A stretch of 64,000 nucleotides of DNA from Daphnia carinata (GCF_022539665.2 NC_081335.1:4650001-4714000), one strand, 5' to 3'. Positions 25,360-38,500 are shown, counted from the stretch's first letter. Notes: generated by a model not told the origin, from the letters alone. Translations and numbers: made by a program.

Positions 25360-26790
25360 TGATCTTCCTCTTTCCGCATTGAATGCGACTTTCCGCCAAC
25401 GTATTTCAACATGCAGTGCTCCTACTATATAAGTTCTAACGACAGCGCAAACACGTCGTATAATGATGCTGAGATGAACTTCCTTGATAAAAGAATCACC
25501 ATAAGGAAAATAAAAAGCACAACGCGTTTCTTTATACAGCAAAGAAACTGCATGATATTATTCAGAAAGAGGACAAGAATTTATGGCAATGCCATTGGCT
25601 TGCTATGCACAGCCCATAGGCTTGCAAAAGTATTATTCCTTGCTTTTACTATCGTCCTTTAAACAGTAGGTTATGCCTCACGCTCTCTTGGCAGGTCACG
25701 AAATACAAAGCGATTGTAACGCCAACAATTCACTACCGTCAGAAGCGCATTCTTCGATAAATCATTCGCATTTAGAACCGTGAAAACGTTCAGTAAAAAA
25801 ATGCGCAACTTATTTGGAGCATACTGAGGGAAATGACGTTTTTCTATTTGAAAAATGCGATGGGTTTTCCCCAAGATTGAATGAATTAATTAGCTCGAAA
25901 CGAACTAGCAATAACCCTGCACTCACCTGCGTCACAAGATGACCAAATAACCTAAATCGAACGGCATTCGAATGCCAAAGGTAAAGAACAAAAATGTAAT
26001 AGTTTCAGCAAAAGACTTTTAAAAATTAATAGTCAATTATATGCACGTGAAAAGGGGCAGTGTGAAACCAAATGAAACACATACCTATGCCTGTAATTCT
26101 GAGTGAATAAACAACCGTTATACCGCATGAGAAAAAAGAATGAAATTATTATAGAAGTACAGCGCATTCCAATAAACCAAAGGCTACAGATGCAATAATT
26201 GGAAACGTCCATTTTATTCCACTATCTATAAGGCGTTTCTATACGTGTTCGTTGCCTCGGCAATGGCCGATACATTGAACGACTCCCTTTGTTCCCACTG
26301 GTTTACCACAATCCTCAATAATTGTGTACAACTAATTATAGGGTAACGAGCGAGTATACCGGAAATTAAAATATTATAGTTGGGTCTTGGCCGATTGACA
26401 TAATGCTGACGTTTTAAGAGTTTATCCTATTGGCAGTAGGGAAACGAGTGAAAAGCTATTCGCCAAAAACGCTGCAACCTATTAATTCACCAAGTAAAAC
26501 ATCTATTCTAAAAATAAGATAAAATGGCTGTAGAAAAATTTCGAAATCTAAAATCATATAGGAAAGAACAAATCTAACCGTGATGGCATTGTTTTTTACC
26601 GTTAGCGAAACGCAAGACGGACGCAGTAACTACTCAGCTTGCTTCTGGCTTTTATTATTCAAGGAAAAATCGATGCATCGTTCTTTTACATCCTTATGGT
26701 GACAAGGTGCTGCACATCCTGTGACATCACTCGTTACAATGTGAATTATTTGACAAGAGTACAGATAACACACTATACGACACTCGGACC
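25360..26790. other. Spacer before gene D
   Basis: AT-rich, no supportable gene. The short ORFs lack splice context and recognisable domains. The right end is the gene D promoter, where a TGACATCAC (CRE/ATF-like) site lies roughly 70 bp before the TATA box. Confidence 0.45.
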
Positions 26791-26798
26791 TATATAAG
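26791..26798 (+). promoter_or_regulatory. TATA box of gene D
   Basis: TATATAAG is followed about 30 bp later by a plausible start near 26822. The non-coding first exon would end at 26946 (CTCAAG/GTATGG), and the next exon begins at 27787 after a pyrimidine-rich tract and CACCAG, carrying the gene D ATG. Confidence 0.5.
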
Positions 26799-27839
26799 AA
26801 GCCGAATGTGTTTTATTTATTTGTCATTCATTCCTACGACAGTCATTCGTATTGCAGTCGGTGCCGATTTTCGTTTGCAAACAAGAAGTTGTTCGTCGCA
26901 TTCTCAGCCTTCCCGTGTGGTGATTATACGCTCTTCATAACTCAAGGTATGGAGATCTGTTATTATTTCCCACCAACGATCAGCTTCTCTAGTTAAGAAG
27001 CTCAGATGGGGCAGATGCGAAACGTTAGTCAATAAAAAAAATGTGTGCCGATAACTGGAAAATTAAATTCTCAAAGCTTTCGCGCATTGCGCAAAGTCTT
27101 TACTTCGATTTTGCCTGCACAAATAACAAATGAGAATTCGGCCATTGACCGTTGACTTTTGTATTAATGGCCTCACGATCTTTTTCGAAACGATGGCTAT
27201 CAATGTGCTTTTTGCTTTGGCTATTACCATAAATAATTCATCCAATGTTCTCTCAACAGGGCGCATATTCGATGTAGTATTAAAATGAGAGTGTAGGCCG
27301 CTATGTTGCAGCTGTTACTTTCCGCATAGATGATGAGGCAATGCAAGAAAAACAAAACAATAGAAGGGCGGTCAGATTGCAATCGCCATTACACGAGCTC
27401 ACTGACGGCCGTAATTCTCTGCTGTTTTTCTTCTCGTCTTTTACGATTCCCTTCGCCGGACAAATAAAAAGCGCAGCGCGTTATCCAAAGTCATATAATA
27501 TGCAGAAATGTCTATAGATTGTAGAATAAGAAAGAAACACATCTGGTTTTTGGGAAGCGGATCATTGTGTCTCGAGTTATCCATGTCGTTGCTGAGGTTG
27601 TTTCCTGGTTGACGGACTGTATATCCGCGCTCGTTAAACTTATCCTCGTGCGCAAGGCGGAATTAGTTGCACACTTCCGTCCTCTTTCCCAGTTATTACT
27701 AATTATTTTATTATTTTAAGAATTTCATTTTTTTAAATTTCTCTTTTATTGTTCGACCTTTTTTATAAAATCACATCGACACCAGAACACATTGAGTGGA
27801 AGCACCCTTGTTGTAAACAATAAAAATTCTCTGATCGCA

Positions 27840-29621
27840 ATGCAGAATATGATTCGAGGTGAAAGAAGCGCTTTGGTCACGGTGGCCCTCCTGCTGATTG
27901 GCCTGTCCGCCCTATTGAACGAGGCCCGAGCTGAAAACCTATTCCCCACTTCCCTAGACGATGGCAATCTAGAGGAGGAAGCTCGTTATGGAGTTATTTC
28001 GGTAATGATTTCTTTTTATTTCCAAACTTTACGAGTAAACTTTAATAACGATATGACAAAATGACATTCCTAACGCGTATAACGGCATTATTAGAAACGG
28101 TTGAAAGACGCCTTCCTTTTGTTTTCCACGCTATACTCTTATCGTTTTTTATTGTTTGATCGAAAATGAAACCAATTATCAAGTTAGCGATAGCCTAATA
28201 ACAAGATATTGCGTTGCCATATTACACTGTAATCAGCATTTCATTTTGCCCAGTGTATAAATGTAATAGACCCCTTTTTCAAAATGGCGATTAGTATCGA
28301 AACAAACGACGGGGACTTTCGGTTATGTGGTGGCTGTGCGGTTGCTAAAATACTGTTGGGCTTCTGGGTCGTTGGACTTGTTTAATGTTTCCCTTATTTG
28401 GCGAAATGCCATCAGCTGACCGGAGCAACTTCTAATACGACGCTCAACCTGAGCGGTATTGTCTTGTTGGGCATGTCATTATCTGCGGCCGTCTCTATTT
28501 GGGCTTATTCGCATAACCTATTATCGGAGCATCAGACATCCAGCGGCCACAACCACTTGTTCAAAAAGCTTTTCAAGGTACGCGTTCAATTTTCCCATTT
28601 GACATTAAATAAGACACGTTTAAATTCAGCCTCACCATCACTACCAAACGTTCAACTCTTTGCGAGGTTAGTGTTTTTTTTTTTCATTATTTGACTTTGA
28701 CGACACCTGACGCATACCTGGACGAAATGCTTAACAACTTCAATGCCGTTGCGCGACTTCATTCTAACGAGATTGGTTTGGTTCGTATACGTGTTGACTT
28801 TGGGGGCATGACGAGCGACTCTTTAATCGAAAAACAAAAACAAAACCTGTTGATTTAAGTATCAATGTATACTTACGATGTGCTGGTTTCGTGAACTCAG
28901 TTAACGCCGTCGACGTCGTCGCTCAATTACACCGTAAACTTGTCGGGTCTTCTTGTGTTGGGATTGGGTGTCGCAGCCGCTACCATGTTCTGGGCCCACG
29001 TTACCACACTATCCGATAACAGACTCAAGGTAAAACGAAACATTTCACGCTATATCTAATTGTTTTTGACTACCAGTGAAATGGACAGCTACGGTAAGTT
29101 CATTCTTGCACATACATCAACTTTCAAGTTTTGAAGGCTGTTTATTTATTTATTGATTGATTAAATTCATGAAACTTTAACATGCGCTAATACAGAGATC
29201 GGCAAGCGATGAGGGCACTGCCTCGCTGGCCATTGCTCTCAACAATATGCACAGACGATTCGAACGTGCTGAAATCTACGAAATGGCCTGCCGTCAACGA
29301 ATCATTTGCGAAATTGGAGCTGAGAAAAAGGATGACTTCCCTGAAAATAGCTTTGCATATTCGGTCAATTCTTTCTTCGGGTAATTCGATATTTACAATG
29401 TTACGTAATGTATTCATTGATATTATTGTTGAAACGATTCGGTTTTCAGCTCGGTTAACGGAAACAAGATGCTCACGGAAAGCTTCGAGAACCACAAAAG
29501 AGCGAAGAGTTACCTGATGGCCTGGAACGAGGGCAAGGGAGGAAAAAAATGCAAAACTGTTTACGACCAGTGTTCCATGACTAACGATAGCATAAACAAG
29601 CTCATCAAATCTTCGGAATAA
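27840..29621 (+). CDS. Gene D: four-cysteine membrane protein with duplicated membrane exon
   Basis: Exons: 27840-28001, then either 28416-28577 (2a) or 28901-29029 (2b), then 29196-29380 and 29450-29621. Products are about 226 residues with 2a and 215 with 2b. The first exon encodes a signal peptide (ending ALLNEARA) and an acidic stretch. Exons 2a and 2b are homologous, each starting Leu-Thr, carrying two N-glycosylation sequons, the shared NLSG, and one membrane segment. Both are phase 0 at each end and multiples of three. The cysteine domain is MACRQRIICEIG (C-x5-C) and CKTVYDQC (C-x6-C), separated by a phase-2 intron. Including both exons in one mRNA would give two membrane segments and flip the C-terminus; exclusion is inferred from homology and phase. 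Molecular function unknown. Confidence 0.82.
28416..28577 (+). other. Gene D alternative membrane exon 2a
   Basis: 162 nt, phase 0/0, acceptor GCCATCAG and donor AAG/GTACGC. It encodes two sequons (NTT, NLS), a membrane helix about GIVLLGMSLSAAVSIWAY, and a longer His/Lys-rich tail than exon 2b. Confidence 0.8.
28901..29029 (+). other. Gene D alternative membrane exon 2b
   Basis: 129 nt, phase 0/0, acceptor GTGAACTCAG and donor AAG/GTAAAA. It encodes sequons NYT and NLS, a membrane helix about GLLVLGLGVAAATMFWAH and a short tail. It aligns along its whole length with exon 2a up to the tail. Confidence 0.8.
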
Positions 29622-31045
29622 TAACGAAACTACTGCGAATCTAGACAATAGCTCCAATCAATCAAGGATATAGACATGATGCAATTAATCTTAACCGTAA
29701 TCTTGCAATCTTTTTTTTTTTTTCTGCTGACATCAAAAGCAACCAGCTGTACATAATACTCAATCAATAATGTCTCTATTACGTCATTTCAAGTAGAACT
29801 TCAAGTGTGATTGCCCTCCATCCAGGTACTGGGAAGACACCTGGGTGATTGTCACTCGACACTTTGTCTCAAAGCAATTCCCTTCCTCTTCTTTTTCTTT
29901 GCCGTGAATTTAGTTAATTTATTTAATTTAAACTTCAACTTATTTATTGAAAGAAAAAAAAAACAATGTCATGAGAAGTATGTGTGGCAATGAGAACTTG
30001 TGAATCGACACGATCTCTGTACAGCGCGAATTTTAAACGGGAATGTTCGTGTCTCCTTTTGTTAAATGCTCATTCTGCTTTATTCCTTCGTAATACAAAC
30101 TGGTTAACTAGAACAAACTCACTTGAATTTCGCTAGTGGATTTTAAAAATCCGTTGACACACAATTGGCATGGCCTCTAAATTTATTTATTATTTCCCAA
30201 GGTTTTCCTCTAAAAAAATAAAAATTCAAAAGCCTTCGTACCCTTACACAATATGATTTACGATGGTATTCGAATATGACGCGATAATGGAATTCCCCTT
30301 CTCCCCTTATCTGCAATTTGAAAATAATAAAACATGTCAACTACGGTCTACATATACTTAGCGACCAGTTCTTGTCCAAACAATAACTTTGCATAATTTA
30401 TATTATTCGTCTTCGTGACAATATTTGATTTTACATCACTAAAAAAAAACGAATAAAATCTTGTTTTAATTGCCACACGGCAACGATGAATCAAACTAGC
30501 TCAATAGCTTTGATCAACTGATTATATTTCCGCATCATAATCTCAATAGCACAAAGGCTAATCACGTCTATTCTTTATCTTTTTGTAATTAGTCGGGAAG
30601 TGGATTCATCTCCAGGATATCACGAACGTTTACAGGGTACGTCCAAACGCAAATATCTCAATCTCAGTTATTACGTCCGGCTATGTAATTTAGCAACAAT
30701 TATACAATCAAGAAATGAAGAGCGCAATTCAAATCCCCCCATATTACAAGTGACGTTAGCACCCGTTCATATGCAACGAACGTTCAATTTGGCTTTGAAA
30801 CGACAGCGAAAAGAACTTAACTCTGATAGCGCAGCCTTTAATGTAATAACGTAAACCGATTTATTCGGAAAAAAAAAATAAAACTCCCCAGCTAAGTACA
30901 CAACATAATCCGTTCGACGGCTGCTTATTAAGTGCTCAAGATTTTCTTATCGAAAGGGAGGGCGGAATGCTTGTTCAAACACGCAGCTTCAATCTCACTT
31001 TCTTGCGGAAAGATAACAACGTCTGACGGTTCGATAAGAGTCACG
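29622..31045. other. Spacer between gene D and the LPMO gene
   Basis: No supportable gene. A plus-strand ORF at 30600-30854 has no domain and no splice support. A TATTTAAA at 31046-31053 is a plausible LPMO core promoter element, and an acceptor (TTTTATTTTTCAG, ending at 31111) implies a 5'UTR intron. Confidence 0.45.
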
Positions 31046-31132
31046 TATTTAAACGATGATTGTTGGAGACACATTTTTCAAGCCTTAGAAACAAGCTAAT
31101 TTTATTTTTCAGCATCTGCTTGCGAAAGGAAA

Positions 31133-32048
31133 ATGATGTCTTATTATTTTGTTTTCATAATTGCATCCATGGCGGTGGTACAATTTTCAAAGGTTGCCGG
31201 ACACGGTTACATCTGCGATCCTCCCGGCCGATCTTCCATGTGGAGGAAAGAGTGCGGTGGGTTCTCAACACCGACAAATGTCGACGACATGGGCCTCAAC
31301 TGCGGAGGATTAGAGGTAACACACCTGCTCAATTTTGCCTTCGGCTAATTTTTTAAAACAAAAAAATCACATGGCATTTTGTTGAAAGGTCCAATTTAAT
31401 GGAGTCAATCAAGGACGATGTGGCGAATGCGGTGACGAATGGAGTTTACCGCGTCCGAGGTCTAACGACGAGGGTGGCCTCTACGGTACCGGAGTAATCG
31501 GGAAAACCTACCGCCAAGGGAGCGTAAGACAATAGAAATGTCAAAGGACATTGAACTTAATTAAGATTGACAGTGTGTAGAAAAATTGATTTTTCAAAAA
31601 GGTCATCAACGCTACCGTGTTGTTGACAGCCAATCACTACGGCTTTTTCACGTTCCGACTCTGTCCGAAAACATCTGCCCAGCAGTTGGTGACGCAACAA
31701 TGTTTGGATCAACGTTTGCTCACCCTCTCCGACGGATCTACTAAATTCCTCATTCAAACGCTAGGTGTTTATTTCTACCCGAAGATCCAATTACCACCTG
31801 GGTTGACGTGCAACAACTGCGTTCTCCAATGGCGTTACACAACTGGTAAGTTTATTGTTTGATTGTAATCGGCACTTGCGTTTATACGTATAAGCGAGAA
31901 ATATGAACATTGACACATTGATTTGTTTTCGAAAAAAACAAAAACAAAAGGTAATAACTGGGGAATTTGCGAGGATGGAACTGGTGCTGTCGGCTGTGGC
32001 GATTATCAGGAGACATTTGTCAATTGCGCCGACATAGCCATCGTTTAG
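31133..32048 (+). CDS. Lytic polysaccharide monooxygenase, AA15-like (chitin-active family)
   Basis: Four exons: 31133-31315, 31389-31523, 31602-31845 and 31951-32048, 219 residues. A signal peptide ends directly before HGYICDPPGR, placing His24 at the mature N-terminus as the first ligand of the copper histidine brace. The second ligand is His118 in LTANHYGFF, and the C-terminal QETFVNCADI block supplies the aromatic axial residue (Phe here). Cysteine-rich CGECGDEW and CPKTS segments fit the AA15 fold. AA15 enzymes oxidatively cleave chitin or cellulose and occur in insects and crustaceans, with roles in cuticle remodelling or digestion. The protein ends right after the catalytic domain, with no GPI signal or extra binding module. 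It lies inside the four-cysteine cluster but is unrelated to it. Confidence 0.93.
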
Positions 32049-33352
32049 GCTTCGTTACTTAACCGGAACTTCAATGAATAGAACGATTAGTATAAAACGG
32101 CCAACTTGGCCCTGTACCCCAAAAATTGTATCGTCATTTTCTTTTTCAGCTTTCAAAGCCCTCGGCTAAATTCATATGTAATCCAAATTGACCTTGATAG
32201 CGTGAATATAAGTATATGCTTGGCATACAGCGTAACCTCATCTCTCGTTGAGAGCAATACATTTATAACGAAGTTCATACTGAGTTTTAAATGTCCACGT
32301 TGCAAAACGCTGAATTAGAAAAAAATAATCATCCGTCCTTCTACAGTCTACGTTCACGGTCTTAGTTCGTGTTGGGACACGATAATGCGCAATGCTCAAC
32401 GTTAATATATTGTTTTAAATGTTAGCGATGTTGAAGGGTCGTTGGAGAACTCCGATTGCGAACGATGCGGCTTCATAACAGAGAAGGCCAAGTTAAGATA
32501 TTAAAAAATTGGATAGGCTCATAAGGAGATGTCATTAGTTTTTATTAGTCTGTGCACCGCTATTAAATTTCACCTTTATTACATCGACGGCCATAAAAAA
32601 ATGTTAAAAACAGGACACGTTTGATTGTCACCTGTTGTGGGTTCATTCAATACGCGGCACGCAAAACAAGGAAGGCAGTACACAAGTTGAAACGTGCACA
32701 TTGTTCTCGTGATTGCTCGTCAGTTATCTTTCACACTTTTGCGGAATCATTCCGCTTTGAAAAATATCAGTGATTTTCCACTGATTTTCCGCTGTGTTAA
32801 GCCGTACGTGTCGTAAAGACACGACGATCGCCAGCAGTCAATGAGTCAGCATGAAACTTTGTTTCGTATACGCAATAGTGGTAGACGGTGTGTATGCGGT
32901 GTCATGGTAACGGGACAATGGTGTTGCGTCACAGACTACAGCAGCAATATAAATAGTGGGTGCATCCTTTATTGTCGACTTGTTCAATTGTGAAGAGCAA
33001 CATCAAAAGGGAAACAATTTTGGCCCTATAGGGTTAATGTATAGTACTAACACATAAGGTCGGTCTGCAAGTAGAACGTTTGTCGGGAGAAATACAAGAT
33101 CACGGGCTTGAACAACAACGGACGAACATAAAATTCATGGGACATGTGAGAACTCTGTACAGCCTTATGAATAATAATAAATAAAAGCCAAGTAATTGGA
33201 ACGTGATTTTCATACAAATTAACACATTTGCAATTGATTCAAAGCTGAAAACGCTATTTGAACTCGTGTTTTTCTTATCCTTTTCTTTTTTGAAACATTC
33301 GACATCTACAAGCGGTTAACTATACATTTAAAAAAAATTCTCACGTCGATAT
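32049..33352. other. Spacer between the LPMO gene and gene H (tail to tail)
   Basis: Should hold the 3'UTRs of both genes. A plus-strand TATAAATA at 32948-32955 in good promoter context is not followed by any coding exon I can support. An AATAAATAAA motif occurs near 33175. Confidence 0.45.
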
Positions 33353-35490
33353 TTAACGCCGACGGTCTCGTGATTCTTCACGGAACGGTAGGGAACAGTG
33401 CGGATAAATCGCTGCGCACTCGACGCCCTGTTCGCCTTGCAGGGCCGCCTGGACGAGCAAGGCCATTTTGGATTGATCAACTTCTAACTGGATACCCAAT
33501 TCATCGTCTTCTTTGAATGACTCGATGGCTTTCTGCATCATGGGTGACCTATTTTCAATAGCCGGTCCCGCAGTAAAGAAAAACAATTAGAACAGATTCT
33601 TTGTCATCCATGAGAAAACTTTGTGACAATTTAACCCTCACCAACGCGGGAGTAATCGAAATTAAGTAGAGCAAAAACGTGGAAGATATACTGACCGGTA
33701 AGCGGATTGACTCCATCGTGTAGCAGAAGAGAGCCAAGATGATTGCGAAACCAGCTCGCAAATGGCTCTTTGCTGGCAATCGGTTTGCTTGAGCGAACCG
33801 AGCCAATAGTCGGCCAACTGGTTGATGGCCGTCTGCGCGAACGAGTCGTCCTCCGTGTTGCCAAAAATTCCGTCCGAATGCTGCCTCATCTTGATCACTG
33901 GGGTGGCCGACTTGTTGACCAGGTACCAAACGAGGCCGGCCATCAAAGATAATGTGCCCATAACGCCATTCGGGTAAGCCGAAGCGATCGATTGGCCAGC
34001 AAGTCCATCGGCCATTTTATCGATCTCGTTTTCATGTTGTTTCTCCGGTCTCTTCGTTACGTGCTGCTGATAACCGGCTTGTTTTTTTCGAGGAAGAATC
34101 AAATAATAATAAAGAAAAAAAAATAGACGTTATCCGTTAATTGATAGCGTGGTTTCAATAACTGGACTGGCGAAGGGAACAGGATAAAATAACAGTTGCA
34201 TTAGCTGTTGTAATCAAGTGCTTTTTCTTTTCTTCCAGATAGCTACCGCCGCTAGCTCAGATAATGCTGCTGGGAAAGAGTTGGAGAGAAAACAAACGTG
34301 TTATCCCAAATCTGGTTTTCACTGTTGTCTTCTTAAGTTGACGGATCGGTTCAAATCCAATTATTAACTCGATTTGATTTGGTTTGTTTTTTAAATGACC
34401 GGTGTGGAAGTACATGAACGTTGTTATTACGCAACGTCTTCACATCTATGTGTACCTTCCTAACTTCAATTAGCCATGCTTGGTTATGGCTCGTTTTCAA
34501 ATGATTCTAATTATTGCTCAATGAAAATGTAAGTCTCAAATCCTAAACGGAAATCCAAATACTGGACGCGGAAGTCAATAAGCAAACCCATAAAAAGAAA
34601 AATTGTCGCTTTCCCCTCAGCTCGCACCAAATGTACAGTTAAGGCCCTTTTGTTTTTAGAAAATAGTGAAACAAAAGCTTATGGGGAATAGCTAGCGGTC
34701 TGCTAGTGATAGTTATTTATAAAATACATAAATAATAATATATATTTTTTAAAGGCTGTTCGTGTCTGTTCTGCGAATAGTCCTATACTGGAGGTACCGT
34801 AATTTTTAACGCAACATTTGCTGCGTTGAAACGTTTCAACACTGTCCCCTTTTTTTTTTTTTCTTTACGTAACCAGAATGTCATGATAGAAGAGCGCGTT
34901 ATACCTGGATGAATCGGCCGCACTTTGTTCTTCTTGCGAGCTGGTTTTTTGCTTATAGGTTTGCGGGTCGGCCGCTCCTTCTGCTGTTGCACGTAAACTT
35001 GTTGTTGTTGTTGCTCTTGTTGTTGCCTGTGCCACGCATCCAGAACGAAAGCGTGTTGATCGGATAAAAGCGGAACAGGAGGTGCCGAAACAGGCCGATA
35101 GTTGGTCAACGTTGGCCGATTGTAGACGGTGGCGTATTCGTTGCCTTGCGAATCGATCATGTTCCACGACGTCTGGTAGACTTTGTGCTCATCAGCCGGC
35201 TTGTGGTAGTACCTCTTGAGCTCCTGGGCGAAATAAGGCCCACTGGGCACTTGCTCGGCAGCGCTGTTGCGAGACGCCGCGTCTGTACGAGTGATGTGCC
35301 GGCTGTAGTCGCTAAAATCGTAACTCTCCGGGTAGAATTGATGCCACGGTTCAGCTGTCGATGGGGTCCGAACGGCTGGCGCTGGATGACGGGGCATGAC
35401 GAATGGGTACTCGAAAGCATCGCGATAATCGGACGCCACCTCCGCAATGAGCAGTAGCAGTAATAGCCACGCAAGTCGACGACAAGACAT
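33353..35490 (-). CDS. Gene H: long four-cysteine (DM4/DM12-like) protein with Gln-rich ectodomain
   Basis: Three coding exons: 35490-34905, 34077-33696 and 33548-33353, about 387 residues. A 5'UTR intron is implied by an acceptor just before the ATG. A signal peptide (MSCRRLAWLLLLLLIAEVAS) is followed by about 170 residues rich in Tyr, Pro and Gln with a QQQEQQQQQ run and a basic stretch. Then comes a membrane segment (about VMGTLSLMAGLVWYLV) and DCQQRAICEL (C-x5-C). The last exon carries ECAAIYPHC (C-x6-C), the best DM4/DM12 match in the cluster. Introns are phase 1 and phase 2, the latter between the cysteine pairs as in A, B, D and G. The second acceptor has a weak pyrimidine tract, so the link between first and second exons is the least certain step, though frame and phase agree. 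Confidence 0.72.
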
Positions 35491-35501
35491 GTTTCTTTTG
35501 C

Positions 35502-38500
35502 CTAAAATGAAAATGAATTCAATTATTCGAATGACTCTTAGCCGCTTAATGAATGGACATCCATTTGTTGGTTTCACATTGCGATGTGATGCATGGCCGA
35601 AAGTAAGAAAAATAGGAAGGTTACAGTAAGCGTAGTAATGCATTTTTTTTTTTGCTTGCAAATTGACTCACGGTATTTAACGTGGTCGTATGCATGAGAG
35701 AAATCTAATAGACGCTAGGTTCTCGTGAGAAAATGTACCGTTGGTTAAGAAAAAAAAAGAAGACTCTTTTACTATGTACCATCACTGTATATATGTACGG
35801 CATATAAAACGTCGCGCATCAGTGATATCAAGAAGAAAAAAAAGGAAAAAAGCTATATGCATTACAACTGGTAAGGTAGAAAGAACAGGACACATGAAGA
35901 TGAGGGGAATTCAGACGCTTGAAGGCTCAGCCGACCGTTAAGACGTGTTTCGAATTGACTCGCAAGATTCTTCTTTCTTCATCAGCAATTCAAAATTTGA
36001 TCTTATTTCTTTTTCCTTTCGCTTAACAGTTTGAATTTCTCCCGCTCAAAAAAGACGTTGACTTTCTTTTCAAAATGAAAGTGTTTTGAACGTAAAATTT
36101 GTTTTAAGAGAAACAAAGAAGAAGAAGGTGAACACCTGTACCATCGAAGCGTAGCGATGCATCAACTTAGTCCCGCTAGGTTTGAAACGTTCCCAGTCGA
36201 AACTGGTGTTATTTACGAATCACACACACACAAGGCATAGAGAATGTGTTGTTGTTGGCTTTTTACCTCTTGGTCTCTGAGATGGTGAGTCCAGTGAGCT
36301 ATGGATACGCTAAGGCACCGGTAGACGTATGGTGATTGAACGGATGTGGCAATTGTTCACTGGAGCATTTCACCGCACCAGGGGAGTCCGGAACCCGTCT
36401 TCTCCCGCACCTGTCTATTTTTATTCTCTATTTTCAATGTCCTATACTCGAAAGGCAAAAAAACTGAGATGATCACATCGGAAAATGTCGATAGAGAATC
36501 AGTTAGTTGATTACACACACAAAGTTTGGACCCTGAAAAAAACAAACTAACTAAAACTATAATGCAGAACGAGGAGGACTCACTTCTCGACTGACTTAAA
36601 CCAAGAGAGACTGGCATTTGTTTTTCTTTCTGCCTCACAGCCACTGCTAAACTCACAGGGAGTCTGTTGGCTTGCGGAGGTAAAGGCGTAACACAAGGAC
36701 ACGGCCCGTGCCACTGGCAAAACCAGGTACCTCCTACTCCCGAGAAACCCCCTCCACCTCCCCCTCCAAAAAAAAAAACAACAAACGGCTTCCACGGGGA
36801 GAGCTTTAGAGGCTCTCCAGTTATTGCAGCAGCGGCCAACCCTGCAGGCATTTTCCGCTTCCTTTTATTTCTCATATTTTGTTCGACCAAATTCTAAAAT
36901 ACGTTTTCAGCTGTGCTCTAAATCTGTTACTATGTGTTTTTGTTCTGGAACGTTAACGCCCTTCCCCATCGTGTCACGAATGTTTTGTGTGTGTTCTATT
37001 GCCCTGCAGTTCATGCCCTTTTTTAAAAAAATGTCCCTGTTTCGCTCTGTTAGTCCATCCACTTGCAGGAGGTCGACTGACAATCTAACTCGTTCATCAG
37101 AATGTGTGCGTGAAGTGCCAAAAATTAAGCGAAGAGAATCAGGGAGGGAATAAGGGAAAGCCCATCTTTTTGCGGGAGCATTGCATTTGGTATGCAAATA
37201 GAATGATATGACGATCAACCCATTGTACACGTGAAGGATGTAACGGAACTCGCATTTTCTTTTTTCATTTGGGCACATGATTAGAGATGTTGTACTAATG
37301 TCTGACAGGAAGATTGTTATATAACATGTTGATTGATGGAAAGATTAATATAACAATACAATTACTGATGAACTTACGTTTATCGTTGAAAGGTCTGATT
37401 CTAATGAACGACGTAGTGAAAATCCTGGGTGTTAGAGCAAAATGTAGGAGAATTGCATCAACTGAATGGGATATAATAAATGATAACGAATATCACTAAA
37501 ACACATAGACACGCACACTCACAAACAACACACAAGCGATCGCACTACAGACCCGAGTGTTTGACTGGGCGGCCTGACGAAGACTGCCAGTCCGGCTGGT
37601 TGGTCGAGCTCGTGTGATGCGACGTTCAGATTCCATCACGCATAACCAGGAAAAAAAAAAAAAAAAGAAAAGAATTTGAAAAGGGAGAATAGAGGAGAAA
37701 AAAAAAGGGAACGATAATAATAACCGATCATGCAAGTTGGCCGTAACATTCCTTTCGAATATACTTCCTCGTAAAATTCGTTCAACAACAGCTGGGGATT
37801 TTTTTGTTCTCTTTAATCCCCACCGAGATCTTATTTCACCTGTCGTCAAAGTTCATTGCCCATGCAGCAGTTAACAATAAACGTTTTAAACAGACAAGAT
37901 TTCTTTTACAAACTGTCACTATTTATTCAATTGGACGTTAACGTTGGCCAATAACTCTTGACGTATTTCCTAGTAATAGTTCTGTAATAAAAGACGACGA
38001 CCAAAACATCGTCATCGGTCGTGATTCATCTGAACCGGTTTGAAATAATGGATAGATGTACCGTAGACATTCCACTATCACCACCTGAACGCACCTGGCG
38101 TTTCTAATTCTCTTTTGCTTTTGTTTTTTCTTGGCGTATAAGTTAAAAAAGACGGGTGCATATACGTGTGGTTTCCTTCTTCTCTCGTCATAACACATTA
38201 CTCTCTCTCTCTTTTCGTCGTATGCAGCAACATTGCTTTTCTATTTCGAATATATACAAGTTGAACGACCTTCTGTTTGCTGGCCTTAGCTGTTTGTGTT
38301 GTTGCCTGTTGTAAAATACAGCAGCAATAAAATACGTCCGGCGTGAATATTAACGAAGCAAACAAAATATTTTGCCAACACAACCATTCAATCACGAAAT
38401 TCGAAGGTTTATTTTTTGTTGCGTTCAACCTGAACATTTTCTAAAATTAACAATTTAAACTCGAATGTCTAGAGGATAACTCAGAGTGTTTCAAGAGGGG

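Noticed and set aside
28629-28664. Mini-exon after gene D exon 2a encoding a His/Tyr-rich stretch, with plausible AG and GT borders
   Set aside because: It would leave the reading frame in phase 1 and force an early stop in the next exon, whereas direct splicing of 2a to 29196 keeps the frame.
29187-29657. 156-codon minus-strand ORF
   Set aside because: It is the antisense shadow of the last two gene D exons, which carry the conserved cysteines on plus.
36357-36890. 177-codon minus-strand ORF with a Gly run
   Set aside because: The Gly run comes from a simple C/A-rich tract; no signal, domain or splice context, and overlapping ORFs of similar quality exist.
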